From: Candidatus Saccharimonadia bacterium
Lineage (GTDB): Bacteria > Patescibacteriota > Saccharimonadia > Saccharimonadales > Saccharimonadaceae
DNA: 6,736 nucleotides
Direction of reading: 5' to 3'
Assembly (NCBI GenBank): GCA_023257755.1
Contig: JALRBM010000070.1
Location: 1 to 6,736, forward strand
Shown: piece by piece, positions 1-4,363 of the stretch
Position numbering within the stretch: position 1 is the stretch's first letter
Layout: every line of letters begins with the position of its first letter
Notes under the pieces: model-generated
Databases searched by the model: none
Told to the model about the DNA's origin: nothing
The model's input: the letters and a program-made list of their open reading frames with translations, nothing else
Program-made: the position numbers and the translations under genes

Positions 1-1
1 G

Positions 2-1810
2 CTCTCTACATTAATTGACACCCCGTTCAGTAAAGAAGGGTGGCTGTTTGAGGTCAAATGGGATGGCTATCGTGCGATTGCGGCGAAATCAGGGGACGAC
101 ATCGACCTCTACTCCCGAGCGGGTAACGACTTTTCCTCTCATTATCCGCCCGTCATGGAGGCGATGCGTTCGCTGCCTCATGACGTTATACTGGACGGGG
201 AAATCATGGTCCTGGCCGAGGACGGTATTCCCATATTCGAAGCCCTCCAAAATTGGCGTAAAGATAAGAAAGGCGATCTTTACTACTATGTTTTTGACAT
301 CGTATGGTGTGATGGCTATGACCTGCGTGAAATGCCACTCATAGAACGAAAGAAGGTACTGCGCTCCCTCTTGCCCGACCATTCCCTTATTCGTTATAGC
401 GATCACGTCGAAACCGAAGGCGGGCGGCTATTTGAACAGATGCAAAGGCAGAATCTCGAAGGGATGGTCGCCAAGAAAGCCGATAGCACGTATAAAGAAG
501 GTGCGCGCGGCAATGATTGGGTAAAAATTAAAACCCATCGGCGGCAAGAGGTGGTAATCGGCGGCTTTACCGAGCCGCGCGGCGGACGCAAATACCTGGG
601 GTCTCTCCTCGTCGGCGTATATGAGAACGGGGACCTGGTATATACCGGACACTCCGGCGGTGGCATTCCGGACGAGCAACGCAAGCTCCTCAGGAGTAAG
701 CTCGAGAAACTGGAACGAAAAACCTCTCCTTTTAAAGAAGAGCCGACGCCAAATGCTCCTGTCCACTGGGTGCGCCCAGAGCTTGTCGCCGAGATGAGTT
801 TTGGCGAATGGACCGCCGACGGCCGAATGCGGCATCCCGCTTACGAAGGACTGCGCTCTGATAAAAAGCCTTCAAGCGTTCGCCGCGAACAGGCTGCACC
901 GGTAAAAATTATCAAAGAGAACGGCATCATGAGAGGCAAGGTAGCATTCACTCATCTCGACAAGGTGTTTTTTCCAAAGCACAAATATACCAAAGGGGAT
1001 ATCCTGGAGTATTATGAATCCGTCGCTGATTACATCCTTCCATACCTAAAAGACCGCCCCTTGTCACTTCTCAGGCAGCCGAGCGGCATTAACGGCGAGG
1101 GGTTCTTTCAAAAAAACTGGGAACACCTGCCGGAGTGGGTGCCGAGCGTCGATATTTTTTCAGACTCGAACGATAAAGATTTGCGCTGGATAAAAGGCGG
1201 CACGCTTGATACGCTGCGCTACATCGTTCAGCTAGGCAGCATCGAGGTTAATCCTTGGAATTCCTGCGTCCCGCACCTCGATAAACCCGACTGGATCGTT
1301 ATCGACCTAGACCCCGAGGGTGTTACCTTTCAAGATGTCGTAACGGTTGCCCGTACTGTTAAGGAGGTGTGTGACGAGTGGAAAGTTCCGACCCTACCTA
1401 AAACCTCCGGAAAGACTGGTATTCATATCTACATCCCTCTAGGGGCACAGTATACCTACGAGCAGGCAAAGAACTTTGCCCATCTGATCGCGCTCGAGGT
1501 AAATAAACGCCAGCCAAAGCTTACCAGCGTCGAGCGCATGCCCGAAAAAAGGAAGCACCGAATTTATCTGGACTTTCTCCAAAATAGGGAAGGGCAGACG
1601 TTGGCCGCACCGTATTCGCTGCGCCCCACGCCTGATGCATCGGTATCGACACCTCTCCATTGGGATGAAGTCACGCCAAAATTGAAGCCGACCGACTTCA
1701 CCATCATCAACATGAAAAAGCGTCTCGACCGAGAAGGGGATCTATGGAAGCCTGTCCTGGGCAAGGGTATCGACCTCGGTAAAATCCTGCGATCCATGGA
1801 AGAAATGTAA
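2..1810 (+). CDS. ligD: LigD-type ATP-dependent DNA ligase / primase-polymerase, 5' end outside window
   Basis: This is the 3' part (602 codons) of a bacterial non-homologous end-joining enzyme. LigD normally works with Ku to fill and seal double-strand breaks. The open frame runs to the left edge, so the true start lies outside; an internal ATG at 155 would remove the catalytic lysine. Numbering from the first visible codon, the ligase domain shows motif I KWDGYR (adenylated Lys19), LDGE (E67), FDIVWCDG (D99), EGMVAKK (E153, K158) and WVKIK (K175, K177). An OB-fold-like stretch follows to about residue 285. The polymerase domain spans about 300-585, with metal-binding DLDP (D435, D437), TSGKTGIH (468-475) and YLDFLQN (D524). 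The domain order is ligase then polymerase. A phosphoesterase domain could still lie upstream. No motif is missing and no frameshift is seen. The gene ends in tandem in-frame stops (TAATAA). No clear terminator follows, so its transcript may run to the hairpin at 2003. Confidence 0.95.
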   Translation, partial: LSTLIDTPFSKEGWLFEVKWDGYRAIAAKSGDDIDLYSRAGNDFSSHYPPVMEAMRSLPHDVILDGEIMVLAEDGIPIFEALQNWRKDKKGDLYYYVFDIVWCDGYDLREMPLIERKKVLRSLLPDHSLIRYSDHVETEGGRLFEQMQRQNLEGMVAKKADSTYKEGARGNDWVKIKTHRRQEVVIGGFTEPRGGRKYLGSLLVGVYENGDLVYTGHSGGGIPDEQRKLLRSKLEKLERKTSPFKEEPTPNAPVHWVRPELVAEMSFGEWTADGRMRHPAYEGLRSDKKPSSVRREQAAPVKIIKENGIMRGKVAFTHLDKVFFPKHKYTKGDILEYYESVADYILPYLKDRPLSLLRQPSGINGEGFFQKNWEHLPEWVPSVDIFSDSNDKDLRWIKGGTLDTLRYIVQLGSIEVNPWNSCVPHLDKPDWIVIDLDPEGVTFQDVVTVARTVKEVCDEWKVPTLPKTSGKTGIHIYIPLGAQYTYEQAKNFAHLIALEVNKRQPKLTSVERMPEKRKHRIYLDFLQNREGQTLAAPYSLRPTPDASVSTPLHWDEVTPKLKPTDFTIINMKKRLDREGDLWKPVLGKGIDLGKILRSMEEM

Positions 1811-1830
1811 TAAGCACAACCGACACATGC

Positions 1831-1859
1831 TGGAAGTAGGTCCCGAAAATTGCTATACT
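1831..1859 (+). promoter_or_regulatory. Extended -10 promoter for the 25-residue peptide gene
   Basis: TGCTATACT (1851-1859) is an extended -10 element: TG, one base, then TATACT. A weak -35 match, TGGAAG, lies 17 bases upstream at 1831-1836. The expected start of transcription is about 1866, at the edge of a perfect palindrome. Confidence 0.65.
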
Positions 1860-1866
1860 AAGATAT

Positions 1867-1880
1867 GTGATGCGCATCAC
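1867..1880. promoter_or_regulatory. Perfect 14-base palindrome at the predicted +1 (operator or 5' hairpin)
   Basis: GTGATGCGCATCAC is identical to its reverse complement and starts about 8 bases after the -10 box. As DNA it could bind a dimeric repressor. As RNA it would form a 5-bp stem (GTGAT/ATCAC) with a GCGC loop at the extreme 5' end. Other units here also have a stem-loop near their start, which slightly favours the RNA reading. The role is inferred. Confidence 0.5.
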
Positions 1881-1912
1881 CCATTAACAACATAGTAACA
1901 AGGAGTAAAACC

Positions 1913-1990
1913 ATGTCAGAAGTTGTATTAGGTGTCACAGTAGCAGTCGGCGTAGGCCTTAGCCTCGGTCTCGGCAACCTGCTTGGATAG
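1913..1990 (+). CDS. 25-residue hydrophobic glycine-rich peptide
   Basis: This short ORF (ATG to TAG) is supported by a complete transcription unit: extended -10 promoter, AAGGAG Shine-Dalgarno (1900-1905) seven bases before the ATG, and a strong intrinsic terminator 12 bases after the stop. The peptide begins MSEVVLGV and ends GLGNLLG. Its only charged side chain is Glu3. From residue 4 onward it is almost all Val, Leu, Ala and Gly, with glycines at 7, 13, 15, 19, 21 and 25, as in a glycine-zipper membrane helix. One membrane-spanning segment is plausible. No following gene is close enough to make it a leader peptide. It could be a small membrane protein, a toxin-like peptide or a subunit of a membrane complex. 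I recognise no family, so the function is unknown. Confidence 0.6.
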   Translation: MSEVVLGVTVAVGVGLSLGLGNLLG

Positions 1991-2002
1991 TTGAAGTTCA
2001 AC

Positions 2003-2030
2003 GGCGGCTCCCCAGGGAGCCGCCTTTTTT
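2003..2030 (+). terminator. Strong intrinsic terminator
   Basis: GGCGGCTCCC (2003-2012) pairs perfectly with GGGAGCCGCC (2015-2024) and is followed by six T (2025-2030). It closes the small peptide unit and probably also stops transcripts coming from ligD. Confidence 0.93.
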
Positions 2031-2074
2031 ATTGGAATAATCCCTTAAAACGATGTAATATCGTCCTCGGCATA

Positions 2075-2105
2075 TTGACCGCTCAACTAATAGCGGGAGT
2101 ATACT
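2075..2105 (+). promoter_or_regulatory. Sigma70-type promoter for the structured RNA
   Basis: TTGACC (2075-2080) and TATACT (2100-2105) are separated by 19 bases, slightly longer than ideal. Transcription should start near 2112. No coding region on this strand begins until 2373. Confidence 0.6.
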
Positions 2106-2110
2106 AAATA

Positions 2111-2332
2111 TAGGTTATGTGAGTACTGGTGGAGAGCCTTTCTACTGACAAACCTATCAACCCATCACTCGGCATACACACTAGCCTTCGCGCAAAGCGT
2201 CCCTGCCGAAGTAACATATTCGACGCTACTTCAGGTGGTACAGCAGATATTAAGAAGCGGTGATATCTGTCTCCTCGTAGCTTACTCATAAATTCCGCGG
2301 CTGACACGCATATTTCTTGTTGTCAGTTTTTT
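2111..2332 (+). ncRNA. Candidate structured RNA or cis-acting leader of the 83-residue gene
   Basis: This is the non-coding part of the 1991-2372 interval. It begins just after a promoter and ends in a hairpin with a T run. Visible local stems are ATAGGTT/AACCTAT (2110-2116 with 2151-2157), TCGGCA/TGCCGA (2169-2174 with 2204-2209) and CAGATAT/ATATCTG (2244-2250 with 2263-2269). Its two ends can also pair: TTAT and GAGTA (2115-2125, two-base bulge) with TACTCATAA (2283-2291), and GGAGA (2131-2135) with TCTCC (2270-2274). That would give a rod of about 185 nt, a size and shape reminiscent of 6S RNA. The end stem and the first local hairpin exclude each other, as in a switch. No separate promoter is evident for the gene at 2373, so this may be its regulated leader. 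I see no signature of tmRNA, RNase P RNA or SRP RNA. The family is unassigned. Confidence 0.45.
2301..2332 (+). terminator. Terminator or attenuator hairpin
   Basis: CTGACA (2301-2306) pairs with TGTCAG (2321-2326) and is followed by six T. The stem is only 6 bp with a 14-base loop, so termination may be partial. It lies 40 bases before the ATG at 2373, the position expected of an attenuator. Confidence 0.55.
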
Positions 2333-2372
2333 CTTACCTAAAACAAACTTCATTTCTTAAGGAGTAACGAAT

Positions 2373-2624
2373 ATGGCACACACAACCATTAACAGTCCAG
2401 TCGACGTAACGGCAATGGGATTCGGCCGCGACCTGCGCGCTTACCCTCGTCGGATAGAGTTTGAGGGCAAAACCTACAACTTTATCGACGCCGGCCTCCG
2501 CACCGTCATTAGAAAGGGCGAGCGCATCGCTCAGATCCTGACCATGACCGATGGCGCCGAGCAGTTTCATCTGCGAAGCGACAATCACGGTGGCAGCTGG
2601 ACGCTGCTGAGTATCAGCCAGTAG
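2373..2624 (+). CDS. Hypothetical 83-residue protein
   Basis: TAAGGAG (2358-2364) lies eight bases before the ATG, so the start is well supported. The protein is soluble and basic to neutral, with no signal peptide or membrane segment. Its core (RRIEFEGKTYNFIDAG, then ERIAQILTMTDG, EQFHLRSD and SWTLLSI) reads as alternating beta strands with turns, suggesting a small all-beta domain ending in a WTL strand. Codon use is mixed, like ligD and rplA and unlike the GC-rich genes that follow, so it looks native. It is monocistronic, with a terminator just downstream. Transcription probably depends on the promoter at 2075 and on read-through of the hairpin at 2301. I do not recognise the family and assign no function. 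Confidence 0.85.
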   Translation: MAHTTINSPVDVTAMGFGRDLRAYPRRIEFEGKTYNFIDAGLRTVIRKGERIAQILTMTDGAEQFHLRSDNHGGSWTLLSISQ

Positions 2625-2631
2625 CAAAGAC

Positions 2632-2652
2632 AACTCCCTTCGGGGAGTTTTT
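2632..2652 (+). terminator. Intrinsic terminator with UUCG loop
   Basis: AACTCCC (2632-2638) and GGGAGTT (2643-2649) enclose a TTCG tetraloop, and the T run continues to 2652. It lies seven bases after the stop of the 83-residue gene and marks the left limit of the GC-rich block. Confidence 0.93.
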
Positions 2653-2667
2653 CTTTGTCTACTTGTA

Positions 2668-2696
2668 TTGACATATTGTATATTAAGTGATATACT
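2668..2696 (+). promoter_or_regulatory. Near-perfect strong promoter of cassette 1
   Basis: TTGACA (2668-2673), a 17-base spacer and TATACT (2691-2696). A TG at 2688-2689 also gives an extended -10. This is the best sigma70-type match in the window and should be constitutively strong. Expected transcription start is about 2703. Confidence 0.9.
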
Positions 2697-2704
2697 TTAA
2701 AAAG

Positions 2705-2744
2705 TAGTCTCTTAAGAACGGGTGGCCATACCCGTAAGAGGCTA
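2705..2744 (+). promoter_or_regulatory. 5'-terminal leader hairpin of cassette 1
   Basis: TAGTCTCTT (2705-2713) pairs with AAGAGGCTA (2736-2744), nine pairs including one G-U. After a left-side AAGA bulge, ACGGGT (2718-2723) pairs with ACCCGT (2730-2735) around a six-base loop. It starts within a few bases of the expected mRNA 5' end and ends just before the ribosome-binding site. It may stabilise the transcript or regulate translation; which is not known. Confidence 0.65.
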
Positions 2745-2759
2745 GGAAAGAGGTGTCTC

Positions 2760-3020
2760 ATGTCGGACACGACGTTGAAGCCGCTCATCGGCTCGACGAT
2801 CACCTACACCCACCCCCAGGCCGGCCACGCCAACGTCGTGGCTGCCCTCAGGAACGCCGGCCTCGAGTGCGAGCTGCCTTCCGGCAGGTTCGACCAGGTG
2901 CGCGTCCACGTCCACCGGAACATCCCGGTCGAGGACATGGAGCCGAAGGCCAACCAGGCCATCGCCTCCGCCTTCCGCGCGATGGGCATCAACGTGTCCG
3001 TGGAGTCCTCCGCCCGCTAG
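2760..3020 (+). CDS. Hypothetical 86-residue protein, cassette 1
   Basis: The ATG follows AAAGAGGTG (2747-2755) by four bases, and a strong promoter and leader hairpin precede it. Composition strongly supports this frame: 84 of 86 codons end in G or C (only GCT and CCT do not). The protein has no signal peptide or membrane segment. The predicted order of elements is strand (STITYTH, about 12-18), helix (ANVVAALRNAG, 24-34), strand (ECELP), strand (QVRVHVHR, 46-53), helix (PKANQAIASAFRAMG, 62-76) and strand (NVSVES). This beta-alpha-beta-beta-alpha-beta order resembles a ferredoxin-like fold, an inference from the sequence pattern only. The codon use is unlike ligD, rplA or the 83-residue gene, which suggests transfer or a different expression history. 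The Y-shaped terminator begins directly after the TAG. I recognise no family. Confidence 0.85.
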   Translation: MSDTTLKPLIGSTITYTHPQAGHANVVAALRNAGLECELPSGRFDQVRVHVHRNIPVEDMEPKANQAIASAFRAMGINVSVESSAR

Positions 3021-3090
3021 CCCGTGCCCGAAAGAGCCCGCAGTGCTTCCGCACTTGCCGCCGGCCCTTCGGGGCGGGCTCTTTCATTTG
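3021..3090 (+). terminator. Y-shaped terminator element, copy A
   Basis: The outer stem GAAAGAGCCCGC (3030-3041) pairs perfectly with GCGGGCTCTTTC (3074-3085). Inside are two hairpins: AGTGC/GCACT around TTCC (3042-3055), and CCC-TTCG-GGG (3065-3074, sharing its last base with the outer stem). A short, impure T run follows. It starts directly after the cassette 1 stop codon and is closely matched by the element at 3670. Confidence 0.85.
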
Positions 3091-3129
3091 CTTAAGGGGC
3101 CGCCCAGGGACAATGCTTACCCTGCTTAT

Positions 3130-3158
3130 TTGACATTTCTTAATTTAGGATCTACAGT
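3130..3158 (+). promoter_or_regulatory. Promoter of cassette 2
   Basis: A perfect -35, TTGACA (3130-3135), is followed after 17 bases by TACAGT (3153-3158, four of six matches to TATAAT). Better -10 look-alikes, TATACT (3158-3163) and TATAAT (3163-3168), lie 22 and 27 bases from TTGACA, too far to use it. The exact -10 is therefore uncertain. Confidence 0.6.
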
Positions 3159-3167
3159 ATACTATAA

Positions 3168-3200
3168 TTGCTGTCCTTACGAGAATTCCTCGTTCAGCAA
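3168..3200 (+). promoter_or_regulatory. 5'-terminal leader hairpin of cassette 2
   Basis: TTGCTG (3168-3173) pairs with CAGCAA (3195-3200). After a five-base left bulge (TCCTT) and a single right T, ACGAG (3179-3183) pairs with CTCGT (3189-3193) around AATTC. The plan matches the cassette 1 leader: outer stem, left bulge of four or five bases, inner stem opening with AC. The sequence is different. Confidence 0.55.
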
Positions 3201-3216
3201 TCGCAAGGGAGGCCTC

Positions 3217-3669
3217 ATGCCTACTGTCACACTCGCTCTACGCCTCACCGTAGGGAAGGACGACCCAGCTCCTCGAACCGTCGATGTGCTTCGACTGGGC
3301 CTACGGAATCGCGGCATCTCGACCACCCGGATCAACGTCTTCGCCGGCGAAACGACGGCACACGTCTACGCGGTATGCAAGACGCCCGCCGACCACATCG
3401 CCCTCTGGAGGACCATCTGCGACAACGGCATCCGGCTGTCGCTTCACGAAGCCTGTCGACTGGACGGCATCCCCGCCTGGATCCTCATCGAAGGAGAGGT
3501 CGACCTCTCGAGCGACATCGAGAGGCTGGCGAGGAAGCTGGTCGTGGAAGGCAAGCTGCAAGGTATCACCCGCATCCACGACACGGCCGTCTTCGCCACT
3601 CTGGAGGGCATCACAGCCGACGAAGTTCGCTGCCTTCTGGAAGTCACGCAAGGAACCTCCCAGGCTTAA
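3217..3669 (+). CDS. Hypothetical 150-residue protein, cassette 2
   Basis: The ATG at 3217 has AAGGGAGG (3205-3212) four bases upstream. The frame is open back to 3043, but that part overlaps the terminator and promoter, so the longer start is rejected. Most codons end in G or C, though less strictly than in cassette 1. No signal peptide or membrane segment is seen. The sequence reads as two similar alpha/beta halves. The first is TVTLALRLTV, helix RTVDVLRLGLRNRG, strands TTRINVFAG and AHVYAVCK, and helix DHIALWRTICDNG. The second is PAWILIEGEV, helix DIERLARKLVVEG, strands ITRIHD and AVFATLEG, and helix DEVRCLLEV. Two ferredoxin- or ACT-like units are plausible, but this is inference. Four cysteines are scattered, with no metal motif. 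The Y-shaped element starts at the base after TAA. The function is unknown. Confidence 0.82.
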   Translation: MPTVTLALRLTVGKDDPAPRTVDVLRLGLRNRGISTTRINVFAGETTAHVYAVCKTPADHIALWRTICDNGIRLSLHEACRLDGIPAWILIEGEVDLSSDIERLARKLVVEGKLQGITRIHDTAVFATLEGITADEVRCLLEVTQGTSQA

Positions 3670-3735
3670 CCCGTCCCGAAAGAGCCCACAGGTCTACAGG
3701 CACCTGTCGCCGGCCCTTCGGGCGGGCTCTTTCGT
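3670..3735 (+). terminator. Y-shaped terminator element, copy B
   Basis: The outer stem CGAAAGAGCCC (3677-3687) pairs with GGGCTCTTTCG (3724-3734). Inside are ACAGGT/ACCTGT (3688-3693 with 3702-3707) and a short GCC-CTTCG-GGC hairpin (3713-3723). The outer stem and second hairpin are almost identical in sequence to copy A. The first inner hairpin differs completely but stays paired. It begins directly after the cassette 2 stop codon. Confidence 0.85.
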
Positions 3736-3738
3736 TTG

Positions 3739-3768
3739 TTGACTTTTATTTATTAATATGATTTTATT
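3739..3768 (+). promoter_or_regulatory. Probable promoter of cassette 3
   Basis: TTGACT (3739-3744) starts five bases after copy B. Candidate -10 boxes in the following AT-rich run are TTTTAT (17-base spacer, 3762-3767) and TTTATT (18-base spacer, 3763-3768), each with four of six matches. A short hairpin, GTTGG/CCAGC around AATT (3776-3789, one G-U pair), may stand at the mRNA 5' end, as in cassettes 1 and 2. Confidence 0.5.
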
Positions 3769-3810
3769 ATATTAAGTTGGAATTCCAGCCCGACAAGCAG
3801 GGAGGGAATC

Positions 3811-4206
3811 TTGAAAACCGCAACGACCGTTCTTTACTGGATGGTGCTGGGGGGACACGTCCTCGCCATCCTGAGTACGATCGTATACGTCGGCACCTTG
3901 CTGCCGGCTCAGTCACAGGCCGAGTTCGGCCTGACGATCCTCATCGTCGTGGCCGGTGGCGTGGTGCAGGTGGCAGCGTTCTACCTGCAAGCCAGGTGCT
4001 CCGCCTACCGTTACAGGTGGTGGATCGCCATCCCCATGATGGCCATCACGAGCCTCTTCACCGTCGGCTCGGTCCTCTCCACAAGCCCAAACGCGTACTA
4101 CGTGACTACTGTCGACGTGGCCGCCGCGCTCCTTGGAGCCCTGGTGTCATGTGGGCTACTGACGTGGCTTCGGCAGGCACGCGCATCCGCCACCACGGCA
4201 CAGTAG
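3811..4206 (+). CDS. Hypothetical 131-residue membrane protein with four helices, TTG start, cassette 3
   Basis: The start is TTG at 3811, because GGGAGGG (3800-3806) lies four bases upstream. The next ATG (residue 11) falls inside the first hydrophobic helix and has no ribosome-binding site. Four membrane segments are visible at about residues 7-30, 38-61, 67-89 and 97-121. Short linkers join them, including a basic one (ARCSAYRYRWW). The tail is short and polar (RQARASATTAQ). Basic residues flank helices 2, 3 and 4, consistent with an integral membrane protein with both ends in the cytoplasm, but orientation is inferred. Codons mostly end in G or C, as in the other two cassettes. No catalytic or transport motif is recognised. 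It could be a small transporter-like protein, an immunity protein or a membrane anchor; the sequence does not decide. Confidence 0.82.
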   Translation: MKTATTVLYWMVLGGHVLAILSTIVYVGTLLPAQSQAEFGLTILIVVAGGVVQVAAFYLQARCSAYRYRWWIAIPMMAITSLFTVGSVLSTSPNAYYVTTVDVAAALLGALVSCGLLTWLRQARASATTAQ

Positions 4207-4211
4207 TACCC

Positions 4212-4267
4212 GGTTGTGCGACAAGCCCGCGCAAGGAGGGGCTGTTGCCCTCCCGCTTGTCACACAC
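4212..4267 (+). terminator. Long hairpin after cassette 3, without T run
   Basis: GACAAGC (4220-4226) pairs with GCTTGTC (4255-4261). Beyond one mismatch, TGTG (4215-4218) pairs with CACA (4263-4266). The inner stem is GGAGGG/CCCTCC (4235-4240 with 4248-4253). Position and size match the Y elements, but the sequence is unrelated and no T run follows. It may protect the mRNA 3' end or act together with the terminator at 4278. Confidence 0.5.
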
Positions 4268-4277
4268 CCCGTAAACC

Positions 4278-4303
4278 AAGGCACCTTTGTCAGGTGCCTT
4301 TTT
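4278..4303 (+). terminator. Intrinsic terminator closing the cassette block
   Basis: AAGGCACC (4278-4285) pairs perfectly with GGTGCCTT (4293-4300) around a seven-base loop, and the T run extends to 4303. It separates the GC-rich block from the next promoter. Confidence 0.93.
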
Positions 4304-4319
4304 AGGTTGCCACTTACCA

Positions 4320-4348
4320 TTGACTTCTATACATTTATCTACTATGGT
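4320..4348 (+). promoter_or_regulatory. Promoter of the 106-residue gene
   Basis: TTGACT (4320-4325), a 17-base spacer and TATGGT (4343-4348). The expected start near 4355 leaves only about nine bases before the ATG at 4364. Confidence 0.6.
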
Positions 4349-4363
4349 AAACAAACTGACGAA

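Larger units (their letters stand above)
2753..4267 (+). other. GC-rich three-cassette block, possibly acquired
   Basis: Three single-gene units with strongly GC-ending codons, short AT-rich spacers and related flanking elements lie between two ordinary terminators (2632-2652 and 4278-4303). Flanking genes have mixed third positions. No integrase, transposase, tRNA or obvious direct repeat is seen at either border. The outer limits are set by composition and are approximate. Confidence 0.6.

Noticed and set aside
2104..2307. 67-residue reading frame on the minus strand
   Set aside because: It has no convincing ribosome-binding site or family match, and it mirrors a region with paired stems and a + strand promoter.
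2111..2332. tmRNA, RNase P RNA or SRP RNA
   Set aside because: No tRNA-like ends, no GTTCGA-type T loop and none of the conserved cores of those RNAs could be found. 6S-like shape is only a resemblance.
3043..3216. Longer N-terminus for the 150-residue protein
   Set aside because: It would run through the Y-shaped terminator and the promoter of the same gene. The ATG at 3217 has a good ribosome-binding site.
3021..3735. Integron attC sites or a CRISPR repeat pair
   Set aside because: There is no GTTRRRY/RYYYAAC core pair, only two copies separated by a gene, and no integrase or cas gene. The hairpin and T-rich end fit terminators better.
2753..4274. Long overlapping reading frames on both strands in the GC-rich block (for example 3168-3761, 2753-3133, 3777-4274 on + and 3301-3651 on -)
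   Set aside because: High GC removes stop codons in other frames. The chosen frames have GC-ending codons, ribosome-binding sites and stops placed next to hairpins. The alternatives give Arg/Pro/Ser-rich proteins that cross terminators and promoters.
4214..4363. Longer N-terminus for the 106-residue protein
   Set aside because: It overlaps a long hairpin, a perfect terminator and a promoter. The start has no support.
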